Assembly: GCF_965199065.1 (NCBI RefSeq)
Contig: NZ_CBDAQN010000001.1
Location: 1,426,001 to 1,490,000, forward strand
DNA length: 64,000 bases
Origin: Acidisoma sp965199065
GTDB lineage: Bacteria; Pseudomonadota; Alphaproteobacteria; Acetobacterales; Acetobacteraceae
Direction: 5' to 3'
Under the pieces are notes generated by a model. It was not told the DNA's origin and did no database searches. It saw only the letters and a list, made by a program, of their open reading frames with translations. Below are positions 1 to 8,369 of this stretch, piece after piece. Both the position numbers and the translations under genes were made by a program. The first letter of the stretch is position 1; every line of letters begins with the position of its first letter.

Positions 1-1
1 G

Positions 2-103
2 ACCTGGGCCGATCTGCGGGCGCTCGACGGCTACGACCTCTGGAGCGAGGCGCACCGCATCATCGCCCTTGCCCGTCGCGCCTTCGGGGTGGAGACCGGC
101 TGA
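2..103 (+). CDS. C-terminal end of an unidentified protein (partial)
   Basis: An open frame enters from the left edge and stops with TGA at 101-103. The visible 33 residues begin TWADLRALDGYDLW and end ARRAFGVETG. Codon use is GC-rich and coding-like. Too little is present to name a family. It ends 26 bp before the 3' end of the convergent bactofilin gene. Confidence 0.5.
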   Translation, partial: TWADLRALDGYDLWSEAHRIIALARRAFGVETG

Positions 104-129
104 GACTACCGGTCCTCCATCCAGAAAGA

Positions 130-891
130 TCAGCCGCTGAAGCTGTTGGCGCCGACCGGCACTTCCGGCTGGCTGAGGTCGGACAGCGGCGACGATGTCG
201 GAGACGGCGCCGCCGGCGGCACGCCCGCGGCGACATGCGCGTCCGTCAGCATCTCGATCTGGCCGGTCAGTTGCCCGCCATCCTCGACCTGAAGCCGACG
301 GCAGCGCGCGCGGCCCAGAACGCTGCCGCTCGAGCGCACGATCAGGCTTGTCCGGGCGGTGATCACCCCGTCGATCGTGCCGGCGATCTCGGCCTCCTCG
401 ACTTCGATCTCCCCCTTGAAGATGCCGCCATGGATGACCGAAAGCTCGGCGGCGCGGATCGTGCTGGCTTCGACGGTGCCTTCGACGACCAGGCGCTCGG
501 CGTCGTTGATCGTACCGTGCAGGGTGATGCCGCGCCCGACGACGAGCGTGCGGCGCTCGCTGGGGTCGGAGGAAGGTGCTACAGGGCGCGGCGGCGCCTG
601 GAGTCCCGATGCCTGAAGTCCCGGCGACGGGTTCATTCCAGGTCGCGGTGGCGCGACCGGCATGTTCGGGACGCTGGTCGGATTGGGGGCGAAAGGCGGT
701 CGGGCCATCGTTGTTGGGTCCTTGTCCGTGAGCGGCGCGGGTCGAAAGGGCGGAACGCCAAGGCCGCTATCCGTCGGCTGAGTAGCCGCAGAGCTACCAA
801 CAGGTGGTTGGGCAGGCAAGCTCGGGGTCTGCGCCGCGGGGGCGCCCTGCTGGATCTCATCCTCTGGTCGGTTGCTGCGGCGTTTGAACAC
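130..891 (-). CDS. Bactofilin-family cytoskeletal protein
   Basis: A 253-residue protein with a long proline/alanine/serine-rich N-terminus (about residues 15-110). It is followed by a repetitive beta-helix domain (about 113-215) that starts RTLVVGRGITLHGTI and continues with regular G-x-[IV] rungs such as GTVEAS and GEIEVEEAEIAGTIDG. That layout is typical of bactofilins, which self-polymerise into filaments that scaffold cell-envelope and shape functions. The start is a GTG at 891 behind an AGGAAACGAG Shine-Dalgarno. The proline-rich N-terminal tail is longer than in small bactofilins and may be a membrane or partner contact. No peptidase partner gene is adjacent. Confidence 0.9.
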   Translation of the reverse strand: MFKRRSNRPEDEIQQGAPAAQTPSLPAQPPVGSSAATQPTDSGLGVPPFRPAPLTDKDPTTMARPPFAPNPTSVPNMPVAPPRPGMNPSPGLQASGLQAPPRPVAPSSDPSERRTLVVGRGITLHGTINDAERLVVEGTVEASTIRAAELSVIHGGIFKGEIEVEEAEIAGTIDGVITARTSLIVRSSGSVLGRARCRRLQVEDGGQLTGQIEMLTDAHVAAGVPPAAPSPTSSPLSDLSQPEVPVGANSFSG

Positions 892-1050
892 GTTATGCTC
901 GTTTCCTGCCTTGGCGAAGCAGCGGGCGTATCATGAACCTATCAACACGAACAACCCGCCGCGGTCATTTTGTTAACGCATTGCGTGCAACTCCCGGTTT
1001 GCAACACCAGACCGCCACTGCTACGCGCAAGCATCAGGTGAGGAGAACGC

Positions 1051-2028
1051 ATGAATTCCGCCCGTTTCGACATCCTCGGCATCGGCAATGCAATCGTCGA
1101 CATTCTTGCCGAGGTCGATGATGAATTCCTCGCCGAACAGGGCATGATCAAAGGTTCCATGGACCTTATCGATGCGGAGCGCACCGACAAGCTTTACGCG
1201 CTGATGCCTCCGGCGGTGCAAACCAGCGGCGGCTCGGTTGCCAACACCGCCGCCGTCGCCGCGCAGATGGGCGTGCGGAGCGCCTTCATCGGCGTCGTAT
1301 CGGATGACGAGTTCGGCCACATCTTCCGGCACGACATCACCTCGTCCGGGGTGCACTACGTCACCCCGCCCGCGCCGCCCGCGCTGCCGAGCGCACGCTG
1401 CCTGATCATCGTCACGCCGGACGGGCAACGTACGATGAACACCTTCCTTGGCGCCTCCAGCTCGCTGCATCCGGACTATCTCGATGCCGAGGTCATTGCG
1501 GCCTCGGCGATCGTCTATCTCGAAGGCTTTTTGTTCTACGTGCCAGATTCGCGAGAGTCTTGCCTCGTCGCGGCGCGCCTGGCGCATGAGGCCGGGCGGC
1601 GTGTCGCCATCAGCCTGTCGGACTTCCTGTGCGTGGAGCGCAACCTGGAGGCGTTCCGCGCCATGGTGCGGGACCATGTCGATATCCTCTTCGCCAATGA
1701 GAGCGAGCTCGCGGCGCTGACAGGCCTCGATGATTTCGAGGCGGCAGCGGAGGTCGTGCGCGATCAGGTCGAACTCGCGGTTCTCACCCGGGGCGCGCGT
1801 GGCAGCGTCATCCTGCGCGGTGGCGAGCGAGTTGAAGTGCCCGCCGAGCCGACAGAGGTCGTCGATACGACCGGCGCCGGAGACGCTTACGCGGCTGGGT
1901 TCATGGCGGGACTGGTAGCGGACGCGCCGCTCGCCGTCTGCGGGCGATGGGGGTCGCGGGCAGCGGCGGAAACCATCCGGCGTCTGGGCGCGCGTCCGCT
2001 GGGAGACCTGTCCTACCTGCGCGGCTAG
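1051..2028 (+). CDS. PfkB-family carbohydrate/nucleoside kinase, adenosine kinase-like
   Basis: A 325-residue ribokinase/PfkB-fold protein. The N-terminus DILGIGNAIVDILAEVDD and the glycine-rich TSGGSVANTAA near residue 70 form the substrate lid region. The C-terminal signature DTTGAGDAYAAGF (about residues 271-283) carries the anion hole and the catalytic Asp. The N-terminal style matches proteins annotated as adenosine kinases in alphaproteobacteria, which would phosphorylate adenosine to AMP in purine salvage. Ribokinase or another sugar kinase cannot be excluded by sequence reading. The ATG at 1051 follows a clear GAGGAGAACGC ribosome site. The gene stands alone and converges on rlpA. Confidence 0.88.
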   Translation: MNSARFDILGIGNAIVDILAEVDDEFLAEQGMIKGSMDLIDAERTDKLYALMPPAVQTSGGSVANTAAVAAQMGVRSAFIGVVSDDEFGHIFRHDITSSGVHYVTPPAPPALPSARCLIIVTPDGQRTMNTFLGASSSLHPDYLDAEVIAASAIVYLEGFLFYVPDSRESCLVAARLAHEAGRRVAISLSDFLCVERNLEAFRAMVRDHVDILFANESELAALTGLDDFEAAAEVVRDQVELAVLTRGARGSVILRGGERVEVPAEPTEVVDTTGAGDAYAAGFMAGLVADAPLAVCGRWGSRAAAETIRRLGARPLGDLSYLRG

Positions 2029-2051
2029 CGATCCGGCTCGTTTTGGTAGCG

Positions 2052-2079
2052 TGACGCCGGGCGATGCGGCGCGGCGTCA
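2052..2079. terminator. Candidate bidirectional hairpin between convergent genes
   Basis: Perfect 8-bp arms TGACGCCG (2052-2059) and CGGCGTCA (2072-2079) lie between the kinase stop (2028) and the rlpA stop (2077). There is no good T-run, so it may act as a Rho-assisted or weak terminator. Confidence 0.4.
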
Positions 2080-2706
2080 GTTTCCTGTCGCGGGGCCAGG
2101 GACTGCCCCCGCGCCCGCCATGACCGCGCCGTTGGCCTGAGGGACGGCGACAGGCGCCACGACGACGGGGACGATGCCTTCTCGCTTGCTGATCCCAAGC
2201 TGCGAGGCCGTGGCTCGTGTCACGTCGACGACCCGACCGCCGACGTAGGGGCCATGATCTTCGACCGTGACGAGCGCGGTGTGGCCGTTCTGGAGGTTCG
2301 TTACTTTAGCGACCGTTCCGAGCGGCAAGGATTTGCTCGCGGCGGCACGGCTCCTCTGGTCGAAGGCACGCCCGTTCGCCATCTTCCGGCCCTGGAAGCG
2401 GGGCGCATACACCGACGCTTTGCCCAGTTCCTTGCGCCCGGAATGGTCCTCGACGATATGGCGCCCATTGGGCGGACGCACCGCCGGCTCCCGCGCAAGC
2501 CTGTGTGCCCTGAGTTGCACCTGCGGGTCGCTGGTGTCGATCGCCGCAATGCCGGCGGGCATGGCTGCGGATTTTGATGTGTCACTAACGGAGTGCGATG
2601 TTCCGGCGTAGGCGACAGGGCCCGCCAACATGCACATCAACGCCGCGATCCCGCCGCAGAGGCGGGACAAGCCTATAAAGCCGTCAGTAACGGGACGAAG
2701 TTCCAC
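2077..2706 (-). CDS. rlpA: RlpA-like septal ring lytic transglycosylase (DPBB protein)
   Basis: A 209-residue exported protein. The N-terminus has a hydrophobic signal stretch (about residues 15-34, ending PVAYA). A double-psi beta-barrel (about 95-180) includes GKASVYAPRFQGRKMANG, LPLGTVAKVTN and VEDHGPYVGGRVVDVTRA, the last holding the conserved Asp/His region of RlpA. RlpA proteins cleave naked (stem-peptide-free) glycan strands at the septum. No SPOR domain is present, so septal targeting would need other means. The start is GTG at 2706. The Shine-Dalgarno (GAGGAG) sits on the 3' flank of a GC-rich dyad at 2715-2730. Confidence 0.85.
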   Translation of the reverse strand: MELRPVTDGFIGLSRLCGGIAALMCMLAGPVAYAGTSHSVSDTSKSAAMPAGIAAIDTSDPQVQLRAHRLAREPAVRPPNGRHIVEDHSGRKELGKASVYAPRFQGRKMANGRAFDQRSRAAASKSLPLGTVAKVTNLQNGHTALVTVEDHGPYVGGRVVDVTRATASQLGISKREGIVPVVVAPVAVPQANGAVMAGAGAVPGPATGN

Positions 2707-2714
2707 AACAATCT

Positions 2715-2730
2715 CCTCACCGGGGTGAGG
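2715..2730 (-). promoter_or_regulatory. Dyad overlapping the rlpA Shine-Dalgarno
   Basis: CCTCACC (2715-2721) and GGTGAGG (2724-2730) are perfect inverted arms with a 2-nt loop. On the minus strand the second arm contains part of the GAGGAG ribosome site for the GTG start at 2706. A hairpin here could limit rlpA translation; this is inference. Confidence 0.35.
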
Positions 2731-2851
2731 ATTTTATGGAACCCGATCAAGCAATAAAGACATCTATCGGGCTAGATCGTGTGGGCATCCGGCGGATGTT
2801 TCGCCCAGGATCGCTCGCCGCAATGGTCTTCAAGAACGCCAGATCTGGCCC

Positions 2852-3577
2852 TTAGGCTTGTTCGGTGTCGAGCGCATAACCCGCAGCCCGCACCGTCCGT
2901 ACTACGTCCAGCTCATCCGGCGCATTGATCGCCTTGCGCAGCCGGCGGATATGGACATCCACTGTCCTGGGCTCGACGTGGATGCTCGGGCCCCAGATCG
3001 CGTCCAGCAGTTCCTCCCGCGAGAAGACGCGGCGCGGCCGCTGCATCAGGAACTCCATCAGCCGGTACTCGGTCGGCCCCAGATGCAACTGCCGCCCGTT
3101 GCGGCTGATGCGGTGCGCCGCGAGGTCGAGCACGATGTCATGAAAACGAAGCTCGCCTTTCGCAGGCACGGTGTTCGACCGGCGCATGAGCGCCCGCATG
3201 CGGGCCACCAGCGCCTCGGTGCTGAAGGGCTTGGTCACGTAGTCATCGGCACCGGTATTGAGGCCGCGGACCGCGTCCTGGTCCTCGCTCCGCGCCGTGA
3301 TCATAATGACCGGCAGTTCCCGCGTCGCCGGGCGCCGGCGGAGTTGCCGGCACACTTCGATGCCCGAGAGGTGCGGCAGCATCCAGTCGAGCAGCACCAT
3401 GTCGGGCTTGAGCTCGTTGATGCGGGTCAGGGCCTCTTCGCCGTCCCCGGCTTCCTCGACCCGGAAGCCCTGCTTCTCGAGATTGTATCGAAGCATCGTC
3501 ATCAGCGCCGCCTCATCCTCGACGATGAGGACGAGCGGTTTGTTCGCGGTCGTAACGCTATCTGGAACCACAGTCAT
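2852..3577 (-). CDS. phoB: Phosphate regulon response regulator PhoB
   Basis: A 241-residue OmpR/PhoB-family regulator. The receiver domain (about residues 14-130) has the acidic pocket E20/D21, phosphoacceptor D64 in VLLDWMLP, and K116 in DDYVTKPF. The C-terminal winged helix (about 140-238) includes LGPTEYRLMEFLMQRP and VDVHIRRLRKAI. When phosphorylated by PhoR it activates pho-box promoters under phosphate limitation. It is the last gene of a pstB-phoU-phoB run on the minus strand, 58 bp after phoU. The ATG at 3577 follows GAGGAATA. PhoR is not present in the window. Confidence 0.95.
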   Translation of the reverse strand: MTVVPDSVTTANKPLVLIVEDEAALMTMLRYNLEKQGFRVEEAGDGEEALTRINELKPDMVLLDWMLPHLSGIEVCRQLRRRPATRELPVIMITARSEDQDAVRGLNTGADDYVTKPFSTEALVARMRALMRRSNTVPAKGELRFHDIVLDLAAHRISRNGRQLHLGPTEYRLMEFLMQRPRRVFSREELLDAIWGPSIHVEPRTVDVHIRRLRKAINAPDELDVVRTVRAAGYALDTEQA

Positions 3578-3635
3578 TATTCCTCGCCATCAGGCGTTCT
3601 GCTCTCAGGCGTTCGGCAATCAGGTCACGCAACCC

Positions 3636-4361
3636 TCAGGCACCGAGGGAGCGATTGGGCGTGAAGCTACTCTCGCCCTTGGGCCGTTCGGTCGGTATCG
3701 CCGAGCCGGTGATCGAGTAGTGCACGGTCTCGGCGATGTTCGTCGCGTGGTCGCCCATCCGCTCCAGGTTCTTGGCAATGAACAGAAGATGCGTGCAGGG
3801 CGTGATGTTGCGCGGGTCTTCCATCATGTAAGTGATCTGCTCGCGAAAGATGGCCGAATAGACATCATCGATCATGATGTCGGAGCGCCAGACCTCGAGC
3901 GCCCGCTCGGCATTGTCCTCGCCGATCGCATCCACCGTGATCTTCAGGTTCTCCTGGACAAGCCGGCACATGTGGCCGATGCCGCTCAGCGTGTAGGGCG
4001 CCGCCATCTCGTTCAGCACCAGGCTGCGCTTGGCGACGTTGGCGGCGTAATCCCCGATACGCTCGAGGTCGCCGCTGATCTTGATGCTCGCCACGATCAT
4101 GCGGAGGTCCGCCGCCACCGGCTGCCGCAGCGCCAGCATCCGGATCGCGAAGTCGGCGATCTCCCGTTCGAGCGTATCGACCTTCACGTCGTCCTGCACG
4201 GCGTAGCCGGCGGCAGTCGAATTATGCTCCATGACAGCGCGGGCCGCATTGGCGGCCTGGGCTTCGACCATCCCGCCCATCTGGGTCACGAGACCACGCA
4301 GACGGCTCAGTTCCTGATCGTAGCTTTTCACGATGTGCTCGCTTTCAGACCGTTCGCTCAT
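3636..4361 (-). CDS. phoU: Phosphate signalling protein PhoU
   Basis: A 241-residue all-helical protein with two PhoU repeats. Each carries the metal-binding E/D-R-x-G-D motif: LERIGDYAANVAKR in the first repeat and LERMGDHATNIAET in the second. PhoU links the Pst transporter to PhoR and keeps the pho regulon off when phosphate is ample. The start chosen is the ATG at 4361 (MSERSESEHIV). The open frame extends upstream through pstB, but that part is out of frame with pstB and not credible. There are 8 bp between the pstB stop and this ATG, indicating co-transcription. Confidence 0.95.
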   Translation of the reverse strand: MSERSESEHIVKSYDQELSRLRGLVTQMGGMVEAQAANAARAVMEHNSTAAGYAVQDDVKVDTLEREIADFAIRMLALRQPVAADLRMIVASIKISGDLERIGDYAANVAKRSLVLNEMAAPYTLSGIGHMCRLVQENLKITVDAIGEDNAERALEVWRSDIMIDDVYSAIFREQITYMMEDPRNITPCTHLLFIAKNLERMGDHATNIAETVHYSITGSAIPTERPKGESSFTPNRSLGA

Positions 4362-4369
4362 GCCCAGGG

Positions 4370-5185
4370 CTACCCGAACCGGCCGGTGATGTATTCCTGG
4401 GTACGTCTTTCCTTGGGGTTGGTGAACATCGTGCCGGCGGCATCCACCTCTACCAGTTCGCCGAGATAGAAGAAGGCGACGCGGTCGGCGCAGCGGGCCG
4501 CCTGCTGCATGTTGTGGGTGACGATGACGATCGTGAAGTCCTTCTTCAGCTCGTCGATAAGCTCCTCGATCTTTAGGGTGCTGATCGGGTCGAGCGCGCT
4601 GGTCGGCTCGTCGAGCAGAAGGACCTTGGGCCGCACCGCGATGCTGCGGGCGATGCACAGGCGCTGCTGCTGCCCGCCGGACATGCCGGAGGCAGGCGCC
4701 TTCAGCCGGTCCTTCACCTCATCCCAGAGGGCGGCGCGGGTCAGCGACCATTGCACGCGCTCATCCATCTCCGCGCGCGCCAGCTTCTCGTGCAGGCGGA
4801 CACCGAACGCCACGTTGTCGTAGATCGACATCTGGAAGGGCGTCGGCTTCTGGAACACCATGCCGACATTGCTGCGCAACTCGTTCAAATCCACGTCCGA
4901 ACCGACGATGTTCATGCCGTCGAGCATCACCTCGCCCTCGGCGCGCTGCCCGGGGTAGAGGTCGTACATGCGGTTGATGACGCGCAGCAGCGTCGACTTG
5001 CCGCAGCCCGACGGCCCGATCATGGCCACGACCCGCTTATCGGGCACGTCGAGGTTGATCGACTTCAGGGCGTGGGTCTTGCCGTAGTAGAAATTGAGGT
5101 CGCGGATCGAGATCCGCGCTGCTTTGTCCGCGGCCGAGACCGCCAGAGCCTCTGTCGCCGGTTTCGCCTGCTCCGTCACCGCCAT
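4370..5185 (-). CDS. pstB: Phosphate ABC transporter ATP-binding protein PstB
   Basis: A 271-residue ABC ATPase with Walker A GPSGCGKST, signature LCIARSIA preceded by MSGGQQQR, and Walker B VLLLDEPTSALDP. The YGKTHALKSINLDVP start and FQKPTPFQMSIYDNV Q-loop are typical of PstB. It powers high-affinity phosphate import with PstA/PstC. The gene is followed by phoU and phoB. No pstS, pstC or pstA lies upstream: the next gene is a peroxiredoxin 200 bp away. The core transporter subunits must therefore be encoded elsewhere or the cluster has been split. Confidence 0.95.
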   Translation of the reverse strand: MAVTEQAKPATEALAVSAADKAARISIRDLNFYYGKTHALKSINLDVPDKRVVAMIGPSGCGKSTLLRVINRMYDLYPGQRAEGEVMLDGMNIVGSDVDLNELRSNVGMVFQKPTPFQMSIYDNVAFGVRLHEKLARAEMDERVQWSLTRAALWDEVKDRLKAPASGMSGGQQQRLCIARSIAVRPKVLLLDEPTSALDPISTLKIEELIDELKKDFTIVIVTHNMQQAARCADRVAFFYLGELVEVDAAGTMFTNPKERRTQEYITGRFG

Positions 5186-5385
5186 GTGCGTCTGTCCACG
5201 ATGTTCCGCCGAATCCTACATCAGTCACGGCCGACTGTGGGCGGGAATAGCGGAGGAGCCCCATGCGGACCATGGGCCGCCCGTGAAGGTTTGATGACGG
5301 GGTTGAACGCCGAGCCGCAGCCCGGGAGGCCGCGGACCGAGAGGCCGCATGACGCGCCCCCCCGGTTCACCTGAGGCAGGCGACC

Positions 5386-6036
5386 TTATTTGGCGGCCTT
5401 GGGAGGCTCATTGAGATCGACCACGCGCAGATACGGGCGCAGCGTCTTCCAGCCCTGCGGGAAACGGGCCTTCGCATCCTCGTCCGAGAGGCTCGGGACA
5501 ATGATGACATGCTCGCCCGGCTTCCAGTCGGCGGGCGTCGCCACCTTGTTGCCGTCGGTCAGCTGCAGGCTGTCGATCACCCGCAGGATCTCGTTGAAGT
5601 TCCGCCCTGTGCTCGGCGGATAGGTCAGCGTCAGCCGCACCTTCTTGTTCGGATCGATGATGAAGACGCTACGGACGGTGACGCTCGGATCGGCGTCCGG
5701 ATGCACCATGCCGTAGAGGTTGGAGACCGTCCGGTCGCGGTCCGCGATGATCGGAAAGTTCGGCGCCGTGCCTTGCGTCTCCTCGATGTCGCGCGCCCAG
5801 CCCTCATGGTTCTCGGTGCTGTCGACCGAGAGGCCGATGGGCTTCACGTTCCGCTTCTCCCATTCCGGGGCGAGGCGGGCGACGGCCGCGAGTTCCGTGG
5901 TGCAGACGGGCGTGAAATCCTTCGGATGGCTGAACAACACCCCCCAGGAGTTGCCGAGGTAGGCGTGCAGGCTGAGGGGGCCGATGCTGCTGTCTTGAGT
6001 AAAGTCGGGGGCGATCTGGCCCAGCTGGATGGTCAT
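5386..6036 (-). CDS. 1-Cys peroxiredoxin (AhpC/TSA, Prx6 type)
   Basis: A 216-residue thioredoxin-fold peroxidase. The peroxidatic Cys45 lies in the motif DFTPVCTTE. No second Cys occurs in the protein, so it is a 1-Cys enzyme. The long C-terminal arm with YPPSTGRN and PADWKPGEHVIIVPS matches the Prx6 subfamily, which reduces hydrogen peroxide and organic or lipid hydroperoxides in the cytoplasm. The start chosen is ATG 6036 (MTIQLGQ), eight bases after AGGAG. An upstream in-frame GTG/ATG would add 11 residues with no ribosome site. It is monocistronic. Confidence 0.93.
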   Translation of the reverse strand: MTIQLGQIAPDFTQDSSIGPLSLHAYLGNSWGVLFSHPKDFTPVCTTELAAVARLAPEWEKRNVKPIGLSVDSTENHEGWARDIEETQGTAPNFPIIADRDRTVSNLYGMVHPDADPSVTVRSVFIIDPNKKVRLTLTYPPSTGRNFNEILRVIDSLQLTDGNKVATPADWKPGEHVIIVPSLSDEDAKARFPQGWKTLRPYLRVVDLNEPPKAAK

Positions 6037-6423
6037 GAGGGTGCTCCTAGGCATGGTTTCGGGAACCACTTTGCACCTTGGAGAGGGTCAATCAAGCGGT
6101 CCGCCCCGGGAGAGACGGGGTGTTCCCGGCAAGCGGCGAAGGGAGACTGTTTGCCTCCCGTTCGGGCTTATCATGCCAAACCCGGCCAGCGGCGACCGAT
6201 GTAGGGCGAGGCGCATTCCACGTCGCCCTGGCCCTGCGGCATGGGAGCAGCATCGGCGGGCGCGGTTTGCGCTCGCGCCGTGCGGGCGGTAAACGCCCCC
6301 TTCGCACCGAGGGTCATTCCCAGAGGCATACCCAGCGGGCCGGCGAGCAACCGGCGACATTTCGCGGCTGGTCGCCGCTCATTTCCATCTTCGCGGACAT
6401 TACAGGGACGATCGGGCAGCACC
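6037..6423. other. Intergenic region, no gene recognised
   Basis: 387 bp between the divergent peroxiredoxin and HAD genes. Open frames on both strands are present but have compositional, not protein-like, content. It should contain both promoters. I see no OxyR-like palindrome or repeat worth naming. Confidence 0.5.
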
Positions 6424-7092
6424 ATGCGTTTCGACAGCGGACGGCGACTCACGGCGCGGGGCTTCCTGTTCGATATGGACGGGACACTGGTCGATTCCGG
6501 TGCGGTCGTCGAGCGCGTCTGGGGCGCCTGGGCACGCACCCACGGCCTCGACCCGGTCGGGCTGATGCCCATCGCCCATGGCCGCCGCGCCATCGAGACG
6601 ATCCGGATGTTCGCGACCGGCGCCATCGATCCGGAGGAGGAAGCCCGCAAGCTGGAGGAGGCCGAGCGGCACGATCTCGAGGGGCTCTTGCCCGTCGCCG
6701 GTGCGCTCGAACTCATCGTCAGCCTGCCGCCCGGCAGCTGGGCACTGGTGACCTCGGCCGACGCGGCCTTGGCGCGCAGCCGTCTCGGTGCCTGCGGGCT
6801 TCCGGTGCCGCGCGTCTTCATCACGGCGGAGTCGGTGGAGCGCGGGAAGCCCGATCCCCGCTGCTACCAGCTTGGCGCCGAGGGCCTTGGCCTCCACCCG
6901 AGCGATTGCATCGTCTTCGAGGATGCGGATGCGGGCCTTGCCGCCGGCCGTGCCTCGGGGGCGCAGGTGGTCGCCGTCGCCTCCACGCAGTCGAGCGAGG
7001 GGCTGGACCGCAAGGGCGAGCTTTGGGTGCCGGATCTGAGCGGCTTGCGCGTGCGGCGCGAGGGGGATCTGTTCCAGCTTTACCATCTCTGA
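6424..7092 (+). CDS. HAD-superfamily sugar-phosphatase-like hydrolase
   Basis: A 222-residue HAD subfamily IA protein. Motif I is FDMDGTLVDSG (nucleophile and acid Asp), motif II is LVTSADAAL, motif III is the Lys in ERGKPDPRCY, and motif IV is VFEDADAGLAAGRASG. The small helical cap between motifs I and II places it with phosphatases acting on hexose or hexitol phosphates. The substrate is not determined by sequence. The start is ATG 6424 (MRFDSGRRL); the frame is open further upstream but lacks coding character there. Confidence 0.85.
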   Translation: MRFDSGRRLTARGFLFDMDGTLVDSGAVVERVWGAWARTHGLDPVGLMPIAHGRRAIETIRMFATGAIDPEEEARKLEEAERHDLEGLLPVAGALELIVSLPPGSWALVTSADAALARSRLGACGLPVPRVFITAESVERGKPDPRCYQLGAEGLGLHPSDCIVFEDADAGLAAGRASGAQVVAVASTQSSEGLDRKGELWVPDLSGLRVRREGDLFQLYHL

Positions 7093-7234
7093 CAGGTCCC
7101 AAATTCGTGCCCTGGCGGCGTCACTGCTCCGTGACTTTAATCCTGGGCTCGACAATCCTGGGCTCGGCCGCCGGAATTTGGACACGGTTCCTGGAATATC
7201 CTCCAATGTCATTCGATGGGTGCGTGAGGGCAGT

Positions 7235-7645
7235 ATGATGGATCACGAGCGACACACGATCCCGCGCCGGACGATCGGGCGGGTCAGGATGGCGGCAGTG
7301 GCCGTTCTCAGCGGCGCGGCCCTGCTGGCGGTCAGCGGCGTCGTTGTCCCGAAGCCGGCTCTGGCCTGGTGGCGCGGCGGGGTCTGGATCGCGGGTCCAG
7401 GCTACTACCCTTACTACGGGCCGCGGCCCTACTACTATCCGCCGCCGATCGTCGTCGCACCGCCGCCGGTCTACTACGCGCCGCCCCCCGTGTACTACCC
7501 GCCGCCGCCGGTCGCTTACCCGGCGGCCGCCCATACCTGCTACGCCCCGTCCCTCACCTGCCCCATGGAAGTTGCACGGGCGCCCGGCGCTGCCTGCTAC
7601 TGCTCGGATCAAGCCGGCAACCGCGCGTACGGCACCGCCCACTGA
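7235..7645 (+). CDS. Small exported Tyr/Pro-rich protein of unknown function
   Basis: A 136-residue protein. A positively charged N-terminus precedes a hydrophobic segment (about residues 17-40, AAVAVLSGAALLAVSG ... ALA), so it is probably secreted or lipid-anchor-free periplasmic. The middle (about 45-100) is low complexity, built from YY/PPP blocks such as YYPYYGPRPYYYPPP and PPPVYYAPPP. The tail carries four Cys (TCYAPSLTC, ACYC). Such YP-rich envelope proteins are common and uncharacterised in alphaproteobacteria. The start may be ATG 7235 or 7238. It ends 25 bp before ispD on the same strand, so the two may be co-transcribed. Confidence 0.65.
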   Translation: MMDHERHTIPRRTIGRVRMAAVAVLSGAALLAVSGVVVPKPALAWWRGGVWIAGPGYYPYYGPRPYYYPPPIVVAPPPVYYAPPPVYYPPPPVAYPAAAHTCYAPSLTCPMEVARAPGAACYCSDQAGNRAYGTAH

Positions 7646-7670
7646 CCTACAGAACGGCGGCACAGCCCAG

Positions 7671-8363
7671 ATGAAGGTGACGGCGCTCATCGTCTGTGCG
7701 GGGCGCGGCACGCGCATGGGTCCGGGCGCGCCCAAGCAATACCGCTCGCTCGGCGGGGTCGCCGTGCTTCGCCACACGGCGCTGGCCTTTCGCCTCCATC
7801 CCGCCATAACCGGCATCGCCGCGGTCATTCATCGGGACGACGAGGCACTTTACGAGGCCGCGACGGAGGGCCTCGATCTGGCGCCGCCCATCGTCGGTGG
7901 TGCGACACGGGACACGTCCGTGCGTCTCGGGCTGGAGGCGCTGGCGGCGGACCCGCCGGATCTTGTCCTGATCCACGACGGTGTCCGGCCCTTTGTGGCG
8001 CCGGAAACCATCACCTCGGTCATCGCGGCACTCGAAACCTCGCCGGCGGCGATCGCGGCGATGCCGGTGTTCGACACGATCAAGTCCTGTGCCGGCGGGC
8101 TCATCACCGGCACGATCGACCGAGCGTCACTCTGGCGGGCGCAGACGCCGCAGGGCTTCTCGTTCCCGGCGATCCTGGCCGCGCATCGGCTGGTGGCGAG
8201 CCGCCCAACTCTGCCGGATGTTCCGCCGGTGACGGACGACGCCTCGGTCGCCGAAGCGGCCGGCCTTCCGGTGCGCGTGGTTCAGGGGTCCGAGGACGCC
8301 TTCAAGATCACGACCGAGGCCGATCTGCGGCGGGCCGAGCGCCATCTGCGCGGCGACGAGTGA
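7671..8363 (+). CDS. ispD: 2-C-methyl-D-erythritol 4-phosphate cytidylyltransferase
   Basis: A 230-residue nucleotidyltransferase of the MEP isoprenoid pathway, converting MEP plus CTP to CDP-ME. The N-terminal CTP loop ALIVCAGRGTRMG...PKQY is intact. VLIHDGVRPFV and AQTPQGF, and near the end EDAFKITTEADL, are IspD signatures. In many alphaproteobacteria IspD is fused to IspF; here the protein ends after the IspD domain and no ispF follows. The start chosen is ATG 7671; the frame is open upstream but overlaps the preceding gene. The next gene is convergent. Confidence 0.92.
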   Translation: MKVTALIVCAGRGTRMGPGAPKQYRSLGGVAVLRHTALAFRLHPAITGIAAVIHRDDEALYEAATEGLDLAPPIVGGATRDTSVRLGLEALAADPPDLVLIHDGVRPFVAPETITSVIAALETSPAAIAAMPVFDTIKSCAGGLITGTIDRASLWRAQTPQGFSFPAILAAHRLVASRPTLPDVPPVTDDASVAEAAGLPVRVVQGSEDAFKITTEADLRRAERHLRGDE

Positions 8364-8369
8364 CGCTGG

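Noticed and set aside
3258..4469. 403-residue plus-strand ORF across phoB, phoU and pstB
   Set aside because: It is antisense to three well-supported genes and has Arg/Ala/Ser compositional text with no domain.
5186..5385. Possible pho box upstream of pstB
   Set aside because: No pair of CTGTCAT/CTTACAT-like direct repeats at 11-bp spacing could be identified.
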